Of a stretch of DNA of 64,000 bases, positions 37,628 through 48,898 are shown piece by piece. The DNA is taken from positions 3,191,501-3,255,500 of the forward strand of contig NZ_CP110644.1 in NCBI RefSeq assembly GCF_026153515.1, read 5' to 3'. This stretch comes from Pseudomonas sp. KU26590. GTDB taxonomy: Bacteria; Pseudomonadota; Gammaproteobacteria; Pseudomonadales; Pseudomonadaceae. The notes under the pieces are model-generated. The model was not told where the DNA came from, did not search any database, and saw only the letters and a program-made list of their open reading frames with translations. Within the stretch, counting starts at the first letter, position 1. Every line of letters begins with the position of its first letter. The position numbers and the translations under genes were made by a program.

Positions 37628-38890
37628 ATGACCCAGATTTCGGCAGCCCGCTCACGAAAGCGCCTTGTCCTTGCGCTCCTCATAGCCGCAGCCGTTGGGG
37701 CTGTTTATGTCTACTACCGGCATGCCTCGAGCCAGACGCCAGCGACCGATGCTGGCGCCGCCGTTTCCGCCGGACCCGGCGGTCGCCACGCGGGTCCGGG
37801 CATGGCGGACCCCAACGCCGCCGTGAGCGTCGCGGTCGGCACGGCCAGTACAGCCGACGTTCCGGTGATTCAGCAGGCGCTGGGCACGGTCGTGCCCAAC
37901 TACTCGGTCACCGTGACCAGCCGGGTAGACGGTGAGCTGATGGCCGTGTATTTCACCGAAGGGCAGTACGTCAAGAAAGGGCAGGTACTCGCGCAGATCG
38001 ACCCCCGTGCCTACCAGGCCACGCTGGACCAGTACCTGGGCGACATGGCGCAGAACCAGGCGCTGCTCAAAAGCGCGCAACTGACCGCCGAACGCTACAA
38101 ACGGCTGTTCGCCAAGGACTCCCTCGCCAAGCAAGACCTGGACACGCAGATGGCCACCGTCGGCCAGTACGCCGGGGCGGTGAAGGCGGATCAGGGCCAG
38201 ATCGATGCGGCGAAACTCAATCTGGTGTACGCCAAAATCGTTTCGCCGATTGATGGCTACGTCGGCTTGCGTCTGGTGGACCCGGGCAACATCGTGGCAT
38301 CCAGCAGCACCACCGGCATCGTCACCGTGACCCAGACCAACCCGATCGCGGTGACCTTCAGCCTGCCCCAGGCGCAATTGGCGACCCTGCTGCCCAAGGT
38401 CCGTAAAGGCGAGACCCTGAGCGTGCAGGCCCTCGATCAGTTGGGCAACACGCCGCTGGCCACGGGTGCGCTAAAATTCATCAGCAACGAAATCGACACC
38501 AGCACCGGCAGCATCAAACTGAAGGCGCTGTTCGATAACCCCGCCGAGAAGCTTTACCCCAACCAGTTCGTCAACGTGAAGCTGACCACCGACACCCTGC
38601 ACAACGCTGTGGTGGTGCCGTCGGCCGCCGTGCAATTGAGCAGCGATGGCGAGTTTCTGTACGTGGTCAAGGACGGCAAGGTCGCCCGCCGCAGCGTCAA
38701 GGTCGGCCCGGCCCTCGGAGAACAGACGGTCATCAGCCAGGGCGTGGACAAAGGCGATCAGGTCGTCACCCGTGGCATTGATCATTTGCGTGACGGCAGC
38801 AAGGTGAACATCGAGGCGGAAAAACCGGCCGGCGCGGACGTCGCCACGACAAATGCCACCAAGCCGGCTGCCGGCAACGCTGCCCCATGA
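37628..38890 (+). CDS. muxA: RND efflux periplasmic adaptor, MuxA/MdtA type
   Basis: A 420-aa membrane-fusion protein. An N-terminal anchor helix (about 12-30) precedes the barrel-sandwich lipoyl motif ([20 protein letters not shown]), the coiled-coil hairpin (about 130-200), the beta-barrel and the C-terminal domain. Its ATG has only a weak RBS (AAGAAG). It overlaps muxB by ATGA. The adaptor links two RND pumps to OpmB, giving the P. aeruginosa order muxA-muxB-muxC-opmB. Confidence 0.92.
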   Translation: MTQISAARSRKRLVLALLIAAAVGAVYVYYRHASSQTPATDAGAAVSAGPGGRHAGPGMADPNAAVSVAVGTASTADVPVIQQALGTVVPNYSVTVTSRVDGELMAVYFTEGQYVKKGQVLAQIDPRAYQATLDQYLGDMAQNQALLKSAQLTAERYKRLFAKDSLAKQDLDTQMATVGQYAGAVKADQGQIDAAKLNLVYAKIVSPIDGYVGLRLVDPGNIVASSSTTGIVTVTQTNPIAVTFSLPQAQLATLLPKVRKGETLSVQALDQLGNTPLATGALKFISNEIDTSTGSIKLKALFDNPAEKLYPNQFVNVKLTTDTLHNAVVVPSAAVQLSSDGEFLYVVKDGKVARRSVKVGPALGEQTVISQGVDKGDQVVTRGIDHLRDGSKVNIEAEKPAGADVATTNATKPAAGNAAP

Positions 38891-41800
38891 ATCCCTCAAG
38901 ACTGTTTATCCAGCGCCCGGTGGCAACAGTGCTGCTGATGCTCGCGGTGATGCTGGCCGGTATTTTCGCTTACCGCCTGCTGTCGACCTCGGCGCTGCCG
39001 GAAGTGGACTACCCGACCATCCAGGTCACCACGCTGTACCCCGGCGCGAGCTCCAGTGTGCTCGCGTCGGCGGTTACTGCGCCGCTGGAGCGCCAACTGG
39101 GGCAGATGTCGGGGCTGGCGCAGATGTATTCGACCAGTTCGGCAGGGGCGTCGGTGATTACCCTGAAGTTCTCCCTGGATTTGTCGCTGGACGTCGCCGA
39201 GCAGGAAGTGCAGGCGGCGATCAATGCCGCCGACAGCCTGCTGCCCACCGACCTGCCGAATCCGCCGACCTATAAAAAGGTCAACCCGGCCGACACCGCC
39301 GTGCTGACCCTCGCGGCGACGTCCGACAGCCTGCCGCTGACCCGTGTGCAGGATCTGGTCAACACCCGTGTCGCGCTCAAGCTCTCGCAGATTTCCGGCG
39401 TCGGCATGGTCAGCCTGGCGGGCGGTCAGCAGCCCGCCGTGAAGATCGAAGTCAACCCCACCAGCCTGGCGGCCCACGGCCTGACCCTGGAAGACGTCTA
39501 CGACAAGGTCAACGCCGCCAACGTCAACGGTTCCAAGGGCGGCTTTGACGGCCCGTCGCACTCCATCACCATCGACGCCAATGACCAACTGCGCGATGCG
39601 GTGGAGTACGGCGAGCTGGTGCTGGCCTACGAGAACGGCGCCGCGCTGCGTCTCAAAGATGTCGCGACCACCTCCGAAGCGCCTCAGGATCAGTACCTGG
39701 GTGCGACGGCGAACGGGCAGCCGGCGATTGTCATCGCGGTCCAGCGCCAGCCGGGTGCCAACGTCATTGACGTGGTCGACAGCATCAAGCAGAAGCTGGC
39801 GACGCTGCAAACGGCCTTGCCCGACTCCGTCAAACTGACGGTCATCAGCGACCGGACCCAGACCATCCGCGCCTCGATCAAGGACGTGCAGATCGAGCTG
39901 CTGCTGTCCATCGGGCTGGTGGTGCTGGTGACCTTTGCGTTCCTCGGCAACTTCACCGCCACCCTGATCCCGAGCCTCGCGGTGCCGCTGTCGCTGATCG
40001 GCACGTTCGGCGTCATGTACCTGGCCGGCTTCAGCGTGAATAACCTGACGTTGATGGCGCTGACCATCGCCACCGGCTTCGTCATCGACGACGCCATTGT
40101 GGTGGTCGAGAACATTTCCCGTCACCTGGAGGAGGGCGAGGAGCCCATGGCGGCGGCGCTGAAAGGCTCCCAGGAAATCGGCTTCACGATCATTTCCCTG
40201 ACCTTCTCGTTGATTGCCGTGCTGATCCCGCTGCTGTTCATGGGTGACGTGGTAGGGCGGCTGTTTCGCGAGTTCGCCATCACCCTGGCCGTGGCGATTC
40301 TGGTGTCGATGGTGGTGTCACTGACCCTCACGCCGATGCTTTGCGCACACCTGTTGCGGCACGTGCCTGAAGGCGAAAAAGGCCGCTTTGCGGCCTGGGG
40401 CGATCGCCAGTACCAAAAAGTGTTGAACGGCTACGACCGCGGTCTGGTGTGGGTGCTTGACCACCAGCGCCTGACGCTGCTGGTGGCCGTCGGCACCGTG
40501 GCGCTCACCGGCCTGCTCTATCTGGTGGTGCCGAAAGGCTTCTTCCCGACCCAGGACACGGGGCTGATTCAAGGCTTCACCCGCGCCTCACAGGACGTGT
40601 CCTTCAGCGAAATGGCCCGTCGTCAGCAGGCGATGGTTGAAGTCGTGCGACAGGACCCGGCGGTGGAGTCGGTGTCGTCCACCATCGGCGTCGACGGCAG
40701 CAATGACTCGTTGAACAACGGCCGTCTGCAGATCGGCCTCAAGCCCTTCGACGAGCGTGCCGACACCGCGACCCAGGTCATCACCCGGCTGGAGAAATCC
40801 GCCAGTGGGGTGTCCGGGATTCAGCTGCATCTGGTCTCGTCCCAGGACCTCACCGTCGATGACCAGCTAACCCCGAGCCAGTACCAGTTCACCCTCGACG
40901 ACTCGGAAAGCGCCAACCTGTCGACGCTGACGCCGCGGCTGATCGAGAAATTGCAGCACCGCCCGGAAATGCGCGACGTCGTCGACAACCTGCAGGACCA
41001 GGGCCTAGTGGCGTACGTCGAGCTCAATCGGGCAGCGGCCATGCGCTACGGCATCAGCGCCTCCGACGTTGATACCGCGTTGTACAACGCCTTCGGCCAG
41101 CGCCTGATTTCAACCATTTTCACCCAGTCCAACCAGTACCGCGTGGTGCTGCAGGTGCCGGGCCAGTTCCAGCAATCCCTGGCGGCGTTCGACAACATCT
41201 ATCTGGCGGCGGCGACCGGTTCTACCTCGACGACGGCCAGCACGACATCGGGCACGTCGTCGAGCACCACCATCCAGAGCACGTCGTCGAGTTCGACCAC
41301 CACCACAGGCACGGCGGCGCAAATGGTCCGCCTGACCGACATCGCCAAGGTCGGCCAACGCACCGGTTCGCTGTCCCTCAGCCGTCTGGATCAGTTTCCG
41401 GCGGTAACGGTGTCGTTCAACCTGGCAGACGGTTATTCCCTGGAGCAGGCGCAACAGGCGATCAGCGAGGTGATGACCGAGCTGAACGCGCCGAGCAGCA
41501 TCACGCTGCGTTATCAGGGCGCTGCCGAGGCGTTCCAGACCGCCACGGGCAACACGCTGTGGCTGATCCTGGCAGCGCTGGTCACCATGTACATCGTGCT
41601 GGGCATGCTTTACGAGAGCTTCATCCACCCGGTCACGATTCTCTCGACGTTGCCCTCGGCGGCGATCGGTGCCTTGCTGGCGTTGCTGCTGACCGGGACC
41701 GAATTCAGCCTGATCGCGCTGATCGGCGTGGTGCTGTTGATCGGCATCGTGAAGAAGAACGCGATCATGATGATCGACTTCGCCCTTGAGGGTCGTCAGC

Positions 41801-42129
41801 ACCAGCGCCTCAACGCGCGGGACGCCATTCACCGGGCGGCGCTGCTGCGCTTGCGACCGATCCTGATGACCACGCTGGCGGCGCTGTTCGGGGCGCTGCC
41901 GCTGATGCTCGCCACGGGGGCCGGGGCTGAGCTGCGTCGGCCGCTGGGGCTGGTGATTGTCGGCGGGCTGTTGCTCAGCCAGGTGCTGACGCTGTTCACC
42001 ACGCCGGTGATCTACCTGATGTTTGATCGCCTGTCCGAGCGGGCCAGGGCGCGCTTCACGCGGGGGAGCACGCGGGGCAGCGCTCGTGGAAGTACCGGGG
42101 ACGGCGATCAGGGCAGTGCGCGGCCATGA
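38887..42129 (+). CDS. muxB: RND multidrug efflux permease, MuxB/MdtB type
   Basis: A 1080-aa inner-membrane proton antiporter with 12 membrane helices, two large periplasmic loops and the TM4 proton-relay acids in [12 protein letters not shown]. It pairs with MuxC as a heteromeric pump. At about residues 777-812 it carries an unusual low-complexity Ser/Thr insert in the second periplasmic loop. The C-terminal tail repeats RGS/TRGS. It overlaps both muxA and muxC by ATGA. Confidence 0.95.
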   Translation: MNPSRLFIQRPVATVLLMLAVMLAGIFAYRLLSTSALPEVDYPTIQVTTLYPGASSSVLASAVTAPLERQLGQMSGLAQMYSTSSAGASVITLKFSLDLSLDVAEQEVQAAINAADSLLPTDLPNPPTYKKVNPADTAVLTLAATSDSLPLTRVQDLVNTRVALKLSQISGVGMVSLAGGQQPAVKIEVNPTSLAAHGLTLEDVYDKVNAANVNGSKGGFDGPSHSITIDANDQLRDAVEYGELVLAYENGAALRLKDVATTSEAPQDQYLGATANGQPAIVIAVQRQPGANVIDVVDSIKQKLATLQTALPDSVKLTVISDRTQTIRASIKDVQIELLLSIGLVVLVTFAFLGNFTATLIPSLAVPLSLIGTFGVMYLAGFSVNNLTLMALTIATGFVIDDAIVVVENISRHLEEGEEPMAAALKGSQEIGFTIISLTFSLIAVLIPLLFMGDVVGRLFREFAITLAVAILVSMVVSLTLTPMLCAHLLRHVPEGEKGRFAAWGDRQYQKVLNGYDRGLVWVLDHQRLTLLVAVGTVALTGLLYLVVPKGFFPTQDTGLIQGFTRASQDVSFSEMARRQQAMVEVVRQDPAVESVSSTIGVDGSNDSLNNGRLQIGLKPFDERADTATQVITRLEKSASGVSGIQLHLVSSQDLTVDDQLTPSQYQFTLDDSESANLSTLTPRLIEKLQHRPEMRDVVDNLQDQGLVAYVELNRAAAMRYGISASDVDTALYNAFGQRLISTIFTQSNQYRVVLQVPGQFQQSLAAFDNIYLAAATGSTSTTASTTSGTSSSTTIQSTSSSSTTTTGTAAQMVRLTDIAKVGQRTGSLSLSRLDQFPAVTVSFNLADGYSLEQAQQAISEVMTELNAPSSITLRYQGAAEAFQTATGNTLWLILAALVTMYIVLGMLYESFIHPVTILSTLPSAAIGALLALLLTGTEFSLIALIGVVLLIGIVKKNAIMMIDFALEGRQHQRLNARDAIHRAALLRLRPILMTTLAALFGALPLMLATGAGAELRRPLGLVIVGGLLLSQVLTLFTTPVIYLMFDRLSERARARFTRGSTRGSARGSTGDGDQGSARP

Positions 42130-45100
42130 ATCTGTCGCGCATTTTTATCCGCCGTCCGGTGGCGACGCTGTTGCTGAGCCTGAGCATCACCCTGGCGGGG
42201 ATTCTCGGTTACATGCTGCTGCCGGTGGCGCCGCTGCCCCAGGTGGATTTCCCGACGATCATGGTCAGTGCCTCGCTGCCCGGTGCCAGCCCGGAGACCA
42301 TGGCCGCCACGGTGGCCACGCCGCTGGAGCGCAGTCTCGGGCAGATCGCCGGCATCACCGAGATGACGTCCACCAGCAGCCAGGGCTCCACCACCCTGAT
42401 CCTGCAATTCGAGCTCGACCGCGACATCAACGGCGCCGCCCGGGATGTGCAGGCCGGCATCAATGCCGCGCGCAGTCTGCTGCCCAGTTCCATGCCCTCG
42501 CTGCCCACGTACCGCAAAGCCAACCCGTCCGAGGCGCCGGTGCTGATGCTGGCGCTGACCTCATCGACGCGCAGCCCCGGCGAACTCTACGACCTGGCCT
42601 ACAGCAAGTTGCAGCAGAAGATCGCCCAGGTGAACGGCGTGGGCGAGGTGTCGGTGCGCGGCGGCGCCTTGCCGGCCGTGCGCATCGACGTGCAGCCCAA
42701 CCTGCTCAACCATGCCGGTATTTCCCTGGAGGCCGTGCGGCAGACGATCAACGACGCCACCAAGGCCAAGCCCAAAGGCATTTTGCAGGGTGAGGGGCAG
42801 AGCTGGGTGATTGACGGCAATGACCAGATCGACAAGGCCGCCGATTACCAGGACCTGGTCATCACCTACCAGAACGGCGCCGCTGTGCGTCTGCGCGATG
42901 TGGCCAATGTCTACGACTCGGTGGAGGACACCTTTGTCGGCGGCTATTACAACGGCCAGCCCTCGGTGACGCTGGGCGTGACCCGTCAGGCCGGCGCCAA
43001 CATGCTCAAGACCATCGACAGCATCAAAGCGCTGATGCCCGAGTTGCAGCGCGAGATCCCGGGTGACGTGCAACTGATCAGCGTCATCGACCGTGGCCCG
43101 ACGGTGCGTTCGTCCTTGCATGACACCGAAGAAACCCTGCTGATCGCCACCTTGCTGGTGATCGCCGTGGTCTTCGTGTTTTTGCGCAACCTGCGCGCGA
43201 CGCTGATTCCGGCGGTGGTGCTGCCAGTGTCGCTGATTGGCACCTGCTCGATCATGTACCTGCTCGGTTATAGCCTCGATAACCTGTCGCTGATGGCGCT
43301 GATCATCTGCACCGGTTTTGTGGTGGATGACGCGATCGTGGTGCTGGAAAACATCGCGCGCTATCAGGAACAGGGCATGCGTCCGCTGCGTGCGGCGCTG
43401 ATGGGCACCCGCGAAGTCGGCTTTACGGTGCTGTCCATGACCCTGTCGCTGATCGCCGTGTTCATCCCGATCCTGCTGATGGGCAGCATTGTCGGGCGGC
43501 TGTTCCGGGAGTTCGCGGTGACCTTGAGCATCGCTCTGGGCCTGTCGATGCTGGTGTCGCTGAGCCTGACCCCGGTGCTGTGTGTCCTGCTGCTGCGCCA
43601 GCCCGCCCATGATGCCCGCGAGCCGCGGCTTTATCGCTGGATTGAAGCCGGGATTGCGCGGATGCAGGGCGCTTATCTCACGGCCTTGGCCTGGGTCATG
43701 CGCCATCGGCTGTTGACCATGTTCAGCCTGCTGCTGACCGTGGGGCTCAACGTGTATCTCTACGCCACGGTGCCAAAAGGGTTTTTCCCGGCCCAGGACA
43801 CAGGTGTGCTGATGGGTGCCGTGCGCGCCGATCAGAACATTTCATTCCAGGCGCTCAAGCCGCACCTGATGCAGATCGCCCATGACCTGGCGGCTGACCC
43901 GGACGTTGAGGCGGTGATGTCATCCACCGGCAGCGGGCGGGCAGGGTCGCGCAACACCGGCGACTTCTTCATTCGGCTCAAGGACTACAAACAGCGCACC
44001 AGCAGCGCGGCGGCGGTGGCGAACCGGTTGACCCGGGCAAATAACAAGGTGGCGGGGATTCAGGTGTTCCTGATGCCCGCCGAGGACATCCGTGTCGGCG
44101 GGCGCAGCGCCAACGCCACCTATCAGTTCAGCCTGCAGGCCGACGATCTGGACCTGCTGCGGGTGTGGGAACCGAAGGTCGAGGCGGCACTGCGTGCATT
44201 GCCGCAACTGACCGGCATCGACTCCGATTCCCAGACCGGCGGCCAGGAGATGAAACTGCACATCGACCGCGCCGCCGCCAGTCGTCTGGGGGTCAGCGTC
44301 AGCGACATCGACAACCTGCTGAACAACGCCTACAGCCAGCGGCAGGTGGCGACGCTGTACAAAACCCTGAACCAGTACCACGTCATCATGGGGCTGGACC
44401 CGGTGTACACCCAGGACGCGACGATGCTCGACCGCATGTATGTGATCAATGCCGATAACCAGCAAGTGCCGCTGACCGCGTTTGCCACCTTCAGCCCGGA
44501 CAATGCGCCGCTGGCCGTGGCGCATCAGGGCCAGTCGGCGACCAGCACCATCGCGTTCAATCTGCAGGATGGCGTCTCCCTGGAGCAGGCCACGGCCGCC
44601 ATTAATGCGGCCGTCGACAAGGTCGGCTTGCCCCGTGACATCCAGTACGGATTCGCCGGCACAGCCCAGGCTTTCGCCGCGCTCGCGGCCAGCATGCCGT
44701 GGTTGATCGGGGCGGCGTTGCTGGCGGTGTACATCGTGCTAGGTGTGCTCTACGAGAGTTACATCCACCCGCTGACGATTCTGTCGACCTTGCCGTCGGC
44801 GGGGGTTGGCGCCTTGCTGCTGCTCAAGGCGGTGAACATGCAACTGACGGTGATCGCCCTGATCGGCATTCTGTTGCTGATCGGCATCGTCAAAAAGAAC
44901 GCCATCATGATGATCGACTTCGCCCTGATGGCCGAGCGCGACCGCAAGATGACGCCGGAACAGGCCATCATCGAAGCCTGCCGCATGCGCTTCCGGCCCA
45001 TCATGATGACCACGCTGGCCGCCTTTTTCGGCGCTTTACCGCTTGCCCTCGGCAGCGGCGGCGATGCCGACCTGCGCAAACCGCTGGGTGTCGCGATCGC

Positions 45101-45233
45101 CGGCGGTCTGGTGCTGAGCCAGTTGCTGACCCTGTTTACCACCCCGGTGGTGTACCTCTATCTCGATCGCCTGAGCCGTGCTTCGCGGCATTTCTGGCAC
45201 ACGCGTATCCGCCGCACTCACGTGCCCGGCTGA
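42126..45233 (+). CDS. muxC: RND multidrug efflux permease, MuxC/MdtC type
   Basis: A 1035-aa second pump subunit with the same architecture as MuxB but no Ser/Thr insert. TM4 acids occur in [12 protein letters not shown], and the typical RND segment [16 protein letters not shown] is conserved. It starts [19 protein letters not shown]. Coupling by ATGA overlap fits a fixed MuxB:MuxC ratio. Confidence 0.95.
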   Translation: MNLSRIFIRRPVATLLLSLSITLAGILGYMLLPVAPLPQVDFPTIMVSASLPGASPETMAATVATPLERSLGQIAGITEMTSTSSQGSTTLILQFELDRDINGAARDVQAGINAARSLLPSSMPSLPTYRKANPSEAPVLMLALTSSTRSPGELYDLAYSKLQQKIAQVNGVGEVSVRGGALPAVRIDVQPNLLNHAGISLEAVRQTINDATKAKPKGILQGEGQSWVIDGNDQIDKAADYQDLVITYQNGAAVRLRDVANVYDSVEDTFVGGYYNGQPSVTLGVTRQAGANMLKTIDSIKALMPELQREIPGDVQLISVIDRGPTVRSSLHDTEETLLIATLLVIAVVFVFLRNLRATLIPAVVLPVSLIGTCSIMYLLGYSLDNLSLMALIICTGFVVDDAIVVLENIARYQEQGMRPLRAALMGTREVGFTVLSMTLSLIAVFIPILLMGSIVGRLFREFAVTLSIALGLSMLVSLSLTPVLCVLLLRQPAHDAREPRLYRWIEAGIARMQGAYLTALAWVMRHRLLTMFSLLLTVGLNVYLYATVPKGFFPAQDTGVLMGAVRADQNISFQALKPHLMQIAHDLAADPDVEAVMSSTGSGRAGSRNTGDFFIRLKDYKQRTSSAAAVANRLTRANNKVAGIQVFLMPAEDIRVGGRSANATYQFSLQADDLDLLRVWEPKVEAALRALPQLTGIDSDSQTGGQEMKLHIDRAAASRLGVSVSDIDNLLNNAYSQRQVATLYKTLNQYHVIMGLDPVYTQDATMLDRMYVINADNQQVPLTAFATFSPDNAPLAVAHQGQSATSTIAFNLQDGVSLEQATAAINAAVDKVGLPRDIQYGFAGTAQAFAALAASMPWLIGAALLAVYIVLGVLYESYIHPLTILSTLPSAGVGALLLLKAVNMQLTVIALIGILLLIGIVKKNAIMMIDFALMAERDRKMTPEQAIIEACRMRFRPIMMTTLAAFFGALPLALGSGGDADLRKPLGVAIAGGLVLSQLLTLFTTPVVYLYLDRLSRASRHFWHTRIRRTHVPG

Positions 45234-45250
45234 CTGACAAGGTTGAATGA

Positions 45251-46669
45251 ATGAACGCTTTGCTGCCTTCCCGTCTGTGCATCGCTCTGCTGCTGACCAG
45301 CACGTTGTTAACGGGCTGCATGGTCGGTCCCGACTACCAGAAACCCAATGCGCCGATCACCGCCACCTTCAAGGAAGCCCAAGGCTGGAAAGCGGCGAGC
45401 CCGCAGGATGAGTTGCCCAAGGGGCCGTGGTGGGCGCTTTATCAAGATCCGCAACTGAACGCGCTGGTGTCTCAGGTGCAGCTCAATAACCAGAACGTCG
45501 CGGTTTATGCCGCGCAATACCAGCAGGCTCTGGCCCTGGTGCGTCAGTCCCGCGCCGAAGAATTCCCGACGTTGACAGGCACCGGGGCGAGCAGCCGCAG
45601 TGAGTCCGCCACCGGCTCGTCGTCCAGCGGGGCAGGGGGTGTGAGCAAGGTGCATTCGGCCACCCTGGACCTGAGTTGGGAGGCGGATATTTGGGGCAAA
45701 CTGCGCCGCACCAATGAACAGGACCGTGCCAGCGCACAGGCCAGCGCTGCCGACCTGGCCAACGCCACCCTGAGCGCGCAATCGTCGCTGGCGCAGAATT
45801 ACTTCCAGCTGCGCCTGCTGGACCGACGTATCACGCTGTACCGCGAGACCATTGCCGGCTACGAGCGCTACCTGCAAATCATCCAGAACAAGTATGACGA
45901 GCAGATCTCGTCGCGGGCCGATCTGGCGACGGGCAAAACCCAATTGCAGAGCGCCCAGGCCTCGATGCTCGACTTGCAATGGCAGCGTGCCCAGTACGAA
46001 CACGCCATCGCGTTGCTGATGGGCAAACCGCCGGCGGACTTTGCTCTGGCCGCAGACCCGGCCTGGCAGTACCACGTGCCGGGCGTGCCGTTGGGTGTGC
46101 CCAGTCGCTTGCTGGAACGTCGCCCGGACATCGCCGCCGCCGAACGGCAAATGGCCGCTGCCAACGCCGCGGTCGGTGTTGCAACGGCAGCGTATTACCC
46201 GGACCTGACGTTGAGCGCCAGTGGCGGCTACCAGAGCTCAACCCTGAGCAACCTGTTCTCGCTGCCCAACCGCTTCTGGTCAATCGGCCCGAGCCTGACC
46301 GGCACGATCCTCGATTTTGGCGCCACCCGCGCCAGCGTCGAACAGGCCCGGCATGCCTACGACGCCACCGTCGCGACCTATCGCCAGACCGTGCTGACCG
46401 GTCTGGGCGAAGTCGAGGATTACCTGGTCGAACTGCGCACCCTGGAGCCGGAGCTGGAAGCACGGCGCAACTCCGCGCAGTCGGCGGAAGACTCTGCAGC
46501 GGTGAGTCGTGATCAGTACGAGGCGGGCGTCATCGACTACCTCGACGTCGCCACCACCCAGGCCACCAGCCTCAACGAACGCCAGACCCTGCTCAACCTG
46601 GTGGCCACGCAGCTGATTACCAGTGTTCAGCTACAGGCCGCGCTGGGTGGGTCGTGGGTAACGGAGTGA
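45251..46669 (+). CDS. opmB: Outer-membrane efflux lipoprotein, OpmB/NodT family
   Basis: A 472-aa TolC-like channel with a lipobox LTGC ending at Cys23, so it is lipid-anchored and exported by Lol. The two OEP repeats have the conserved VGPDYQKP start and the LLERRPDIAAAERQM motif. It starts 17 bp after muxC and is the outlet of the Mux pump. No terminator was recognised; a REP region follows. Confidence 0.93.
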   Translation: MNALLPSRLCIALLLTSTLLTGCMVGPDYQKPNAPITATFKEAQGWKAASPQDELPKGPWWALYQDPQLNALVSQVQLNNQNVAVYAAQYQQALALVRQSRAEEFPTLTGTGASSRSESATGSSSSGAGGVSKVHSATLDLSWEADIWGKLRRTNEQDRASAQASAADLANATLSAQSSLAQNYFQLRLLDRRITLYRETIAGYERYLQIIQNKYDEQISSRADLATGKTQLQSAQASMLDLQWQRAQYEHAIALLMGKPPADFALAADPAWQYHVPGVPLGVPSRLLERRPDIAAAERQMAAANAAVGVATAAYYPDLTLSASGGYQSSTLSNLFSLPNRFWSIGPSLTGTILDFGATRASVEQARHAYDATVATYRQTVLTGLGEVEDYLVELRTLEPELEARRNSAQSAEDSAAVSRDQYEAGVIDYLDVATTQATSLNERQTLLNLVATQLITSVQLQAALGGSWVTE

Positions 46670-46697
46670 CTTCAGGAGGACCCTGCTTTTGATCTAA

Positions 46698-46960
46698 GTG
46701 GGACCCGCCTTAGCCGGGAAGAGGCCGGTGTGGACGCCATCAATTCTGCGGTTCACACCCAGTCTCACGGATCGCCGCACACCGGTTTTGCGCCAGCCGC
46801 TGAAATCCAGGCCAACGCAGAGCCACTGTAGGACCGTGGCTTGTCCCTCGATCTGGCGCGCAGCGGCGGTGATCCGATGAATGCGGAGGGTCAGCAGCAT
46901 TGGGGTCGCCAGGTTTAACGACTGCTTCGCAGCCGATCGCGGGACAAGCCACGCTCCTAC
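46698..46960. repeat. REP elements after opmB
   Basis: 46698-46721 is the common GTGGGACC...GGGAAG type. 46828-46960 is a long inverted repeat whose arms (GTGGCTTGTCCC.../GGGACAAGCCAC) and interior match 17998-18128, showing the same element family at two loci. Confidence 0.85.
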
Positions 46961-47010
46961 AGATTTTGCGTCTTACCCTGAAGTGTTGGCCGACGAAAAG
47001 CTGTTGCAGC

Positions 47011-47524
47011 AGCGCGCTTGCCCCCGAATGGGCGGTACATCCGACGCATTTTTATCGTCTGTACCGACGCCTTCGCGGGCAAGCGCGCTCCTACAAGGGA
47101 TCTCCATTCGGCCGAAAATCCGTGGTGTGTGAATGACCGATGGATACCGTCTTGTTAGTGAACGAATAGCCGGTAGACGCATGACTACACACGGATATCT
47201 ACGGCGAACACATAACCTGTAGGAGCGCGCTTGCCCGCGAACGGGTGGTACATCCGACGCATTTTTATGGTCTGTACCGACGCCTCGCGGGCAAGCGCGC
47301 TCCTACAAGGGATCTCCATTCGGCCGATAATTCGCGGTGTGTGAATGACCGATGGATACCGTCTTGTTGGTGAACGAATAGCCCGTAGACGCGTGACTAC
47401 ACACGGGTATCTGCGGCGAACACATAACCTGTAGGAGCGCGCTTGCCCGCGAACGGGTGGTACATCCGACGCATTTTTAACGTCTGTACCGACGCCTTCG
47501 CGGGCAAGCGCGCTCCTACACTGG
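47011..47524. repeat. 212/213-bp tandem repeat, about 2.5 units
   Basis: AGCGCGCTTG recurs at 47011, 47224 and 47436. Each unit has the inverted arms CGCGCTTGCCCGCGAA / TTCGCGGGCAAGCGCG around GTACATCCGACG, then a roughly 100-bp linker with GATGGATACCGTCTTGTT. The core is shared with the 135-bp array at 18161; only the linker differs. No gene is seen in 46670-47564. Confidence 0.9.
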
Positions 47525-47564
47525 ATCTGCGCAGCACACGGAATCTCGGGCGTACGCACGAGCT

Positions 47565-48566
47565 TCAGCTGAGTCGAGTCAGATATTTGGGGACGGGCTG
47601 TTCAGGCAGCACCGACAACACTTTCAGCCGTTGCAGCATCCGTTGACGCGCGCGGTTGAGGTGCTCCTTGAGGTTTAACGCTGCGGCGTCGAATGCGCCG
47701 TGCAGCAGTAATTCGAGGATCAACCGGTGTTCGGCCAGCATCGCGTCGTCGGGGCCGATACCCAACTGGCTGTAGAAAATCCGGCTAATGATCATGGGGC
47801 TCTGCCCCTGGCGGATCAACGTCGCGATCTTGCGGTTGGTGATGCCCGCCAGGCAGTGGTGATGCAGGTCTTCTTCCAGCCGTTCGATGTCGGCCAGGCT
47901 GCACTGTTCAGCGTTCTGCGCGGCGTCGACCCGCGCGAGCATGGCGACCAGGTCGTCCCGGCTCAAGCCCGGCGCGGTCTGGCGCAACGCTTCAGGCTCC
48001 AGGCACGCCCGCAGCTCGTAATCTTCGGTCACTTCCCGAGCGGTGAGCGGGCCGGCCAGCCACTGGGAGTAGGGTTCCTTTTCCACCAGCCCGCGATCAC
48101 GCAAGCGCATCAGCGCCTCGCGCACCACGGCCCGGCTGACGCCGTAGTGTTCGGCAGCGATCTGCTCGTCGAGGCGATAATGACCGAACGCGATGCAGGT
48201 CGATAACGCCGCGCCGATTTCATCAAAAATCCGTTCCCCCAGCGGGCGCGTGTCGACCAGTTCTTCGCTGCCATCAAGGCCCAACTGATGATGGGTCAAG
48301 GCAAGTCGCACTGGCTCCACCTCGGCGCCGTCGGGGTTGACCAGATAACCGCGGCCGTTGAATCGACTGATCAGACCCTCGTCATGCAGCAGGTCCAGCG
48401 CCCGGCGCACCGGCACGCGGCTGGTGCCGAACAGCTCTGCCAGCGGTGCTTCGAGCAGCACCAATCCTTGAACGACGTCACCGTTGACGATGGCATCGCG
48501 CAGGACCAGTCGGATCGTGGCGTAGCGGGACGCGGTGCGGGAATCCTCGGCGGACATCGATTTCAT
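47565..48566 (-). CDS. GntR-family regulator with two winged-helix domains and FCD effector domain
   Basis: A 333-aa regulator. A first GntR winged helix covers about 14-78 (FGTSRVPVRRALDLLHDEG) and a second about 108-172 (YGVSRAVVREALMRLRDRG). The FCD ligand domain covers about 178-300, with LEPEALRQ and the His residues that bind metal in this family (HHH in DLHHHCL). GntR/FCD proteins normally have only one HTH. The start is set at the ATG at 48566; a TTG at 48602 and an ATG at 48557 are alternatives. It is divergent from the amidase operon and probably its repressor. Confidence 0.88.
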   Translation of the reverse strand: MKSMSAEDSRTASRYATIRLVLRDAIVNGDVVQGLVLLEAPLAELFGTSRVPVRRALDLLHDEGLISRFNGRGYLVNPDGAEVEPVRLALTHHQLGLDGSEELVDTRPLGERIFDEIGAALSTCIAFGHYRLDEQIAAEHYGVSRAVVREALMRLRDRGLVEKEPYSQWLAGPLTAREVTEDYELRACLEPEALRQTAPGLSRDDLVAMLARVDAAQNAEQCSLADIERLEEDLHHHCLAGITNRKIATLIRQGQSPMIISRIFYSQLGIGPDDAMLAEHRLILELLLHGAFDAAALNLKEHLNRARQRMLQRLKVLSVLPEQPVPKYLTRLS

Positions 48567-48860
48567 ACACTTCTCGGAAGGCGGGCGGCGATTCTCGCAC
48601 AAGACAGAGCGTCACTGCGGGCCACGTCAAAACGCACGGTATTGGAGCCGTTGTTACTTTTTTGCACTAAAACGTACCTTTGCATAAATATCCATCCTCT
48701 GTGACATTCATGTGATAACGCTTCCAATCCTGCGCACCCGGTCATGCTTTAAAATCCTGCGAGGTATCTAGCTCGGGCGTCATGGCCCGAAGGCCCGCGC
48801 ACCCATCGCTCCGCGAATCAGCGTACCCAGACTCTGGCACGCTTTCTGCCTTTACTAAAC

Positions 48861-48881
48861 GTACATTCTCATAATATGTAC
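48861..48881. promoter_or_regulatory. Candidate GntR operator upstream of the amidase operon
   Basis: GTACAT-N9-ATGTAC is a perfect dyad ending 17 bp before the amidase ATG, the right place to block initiation. A related ACGTACCTTTGC half-site lies near 48672. The rest of the 332-bp divergent gap contains no gene. Confidence 0.5.
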
Positions 48882-48898
48882 ATTAAAGGGTAGATGAA

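Noticed and set aside
37356..37631. Small ORFs between the GGDEF gene and muxA
   Set aside because: They overlap in all frames, lack an RBS or motif, and the 290-bp gap more likely holds the muxA promoter.
38896..40125. 409-aa minus-strand ORF in muxB, and similar ones at 42561-43706 and 49978-51378
   Set aside because: Their His/Gln/Arg-rich sequence lacks domains, and they oppose well-conserved genes.
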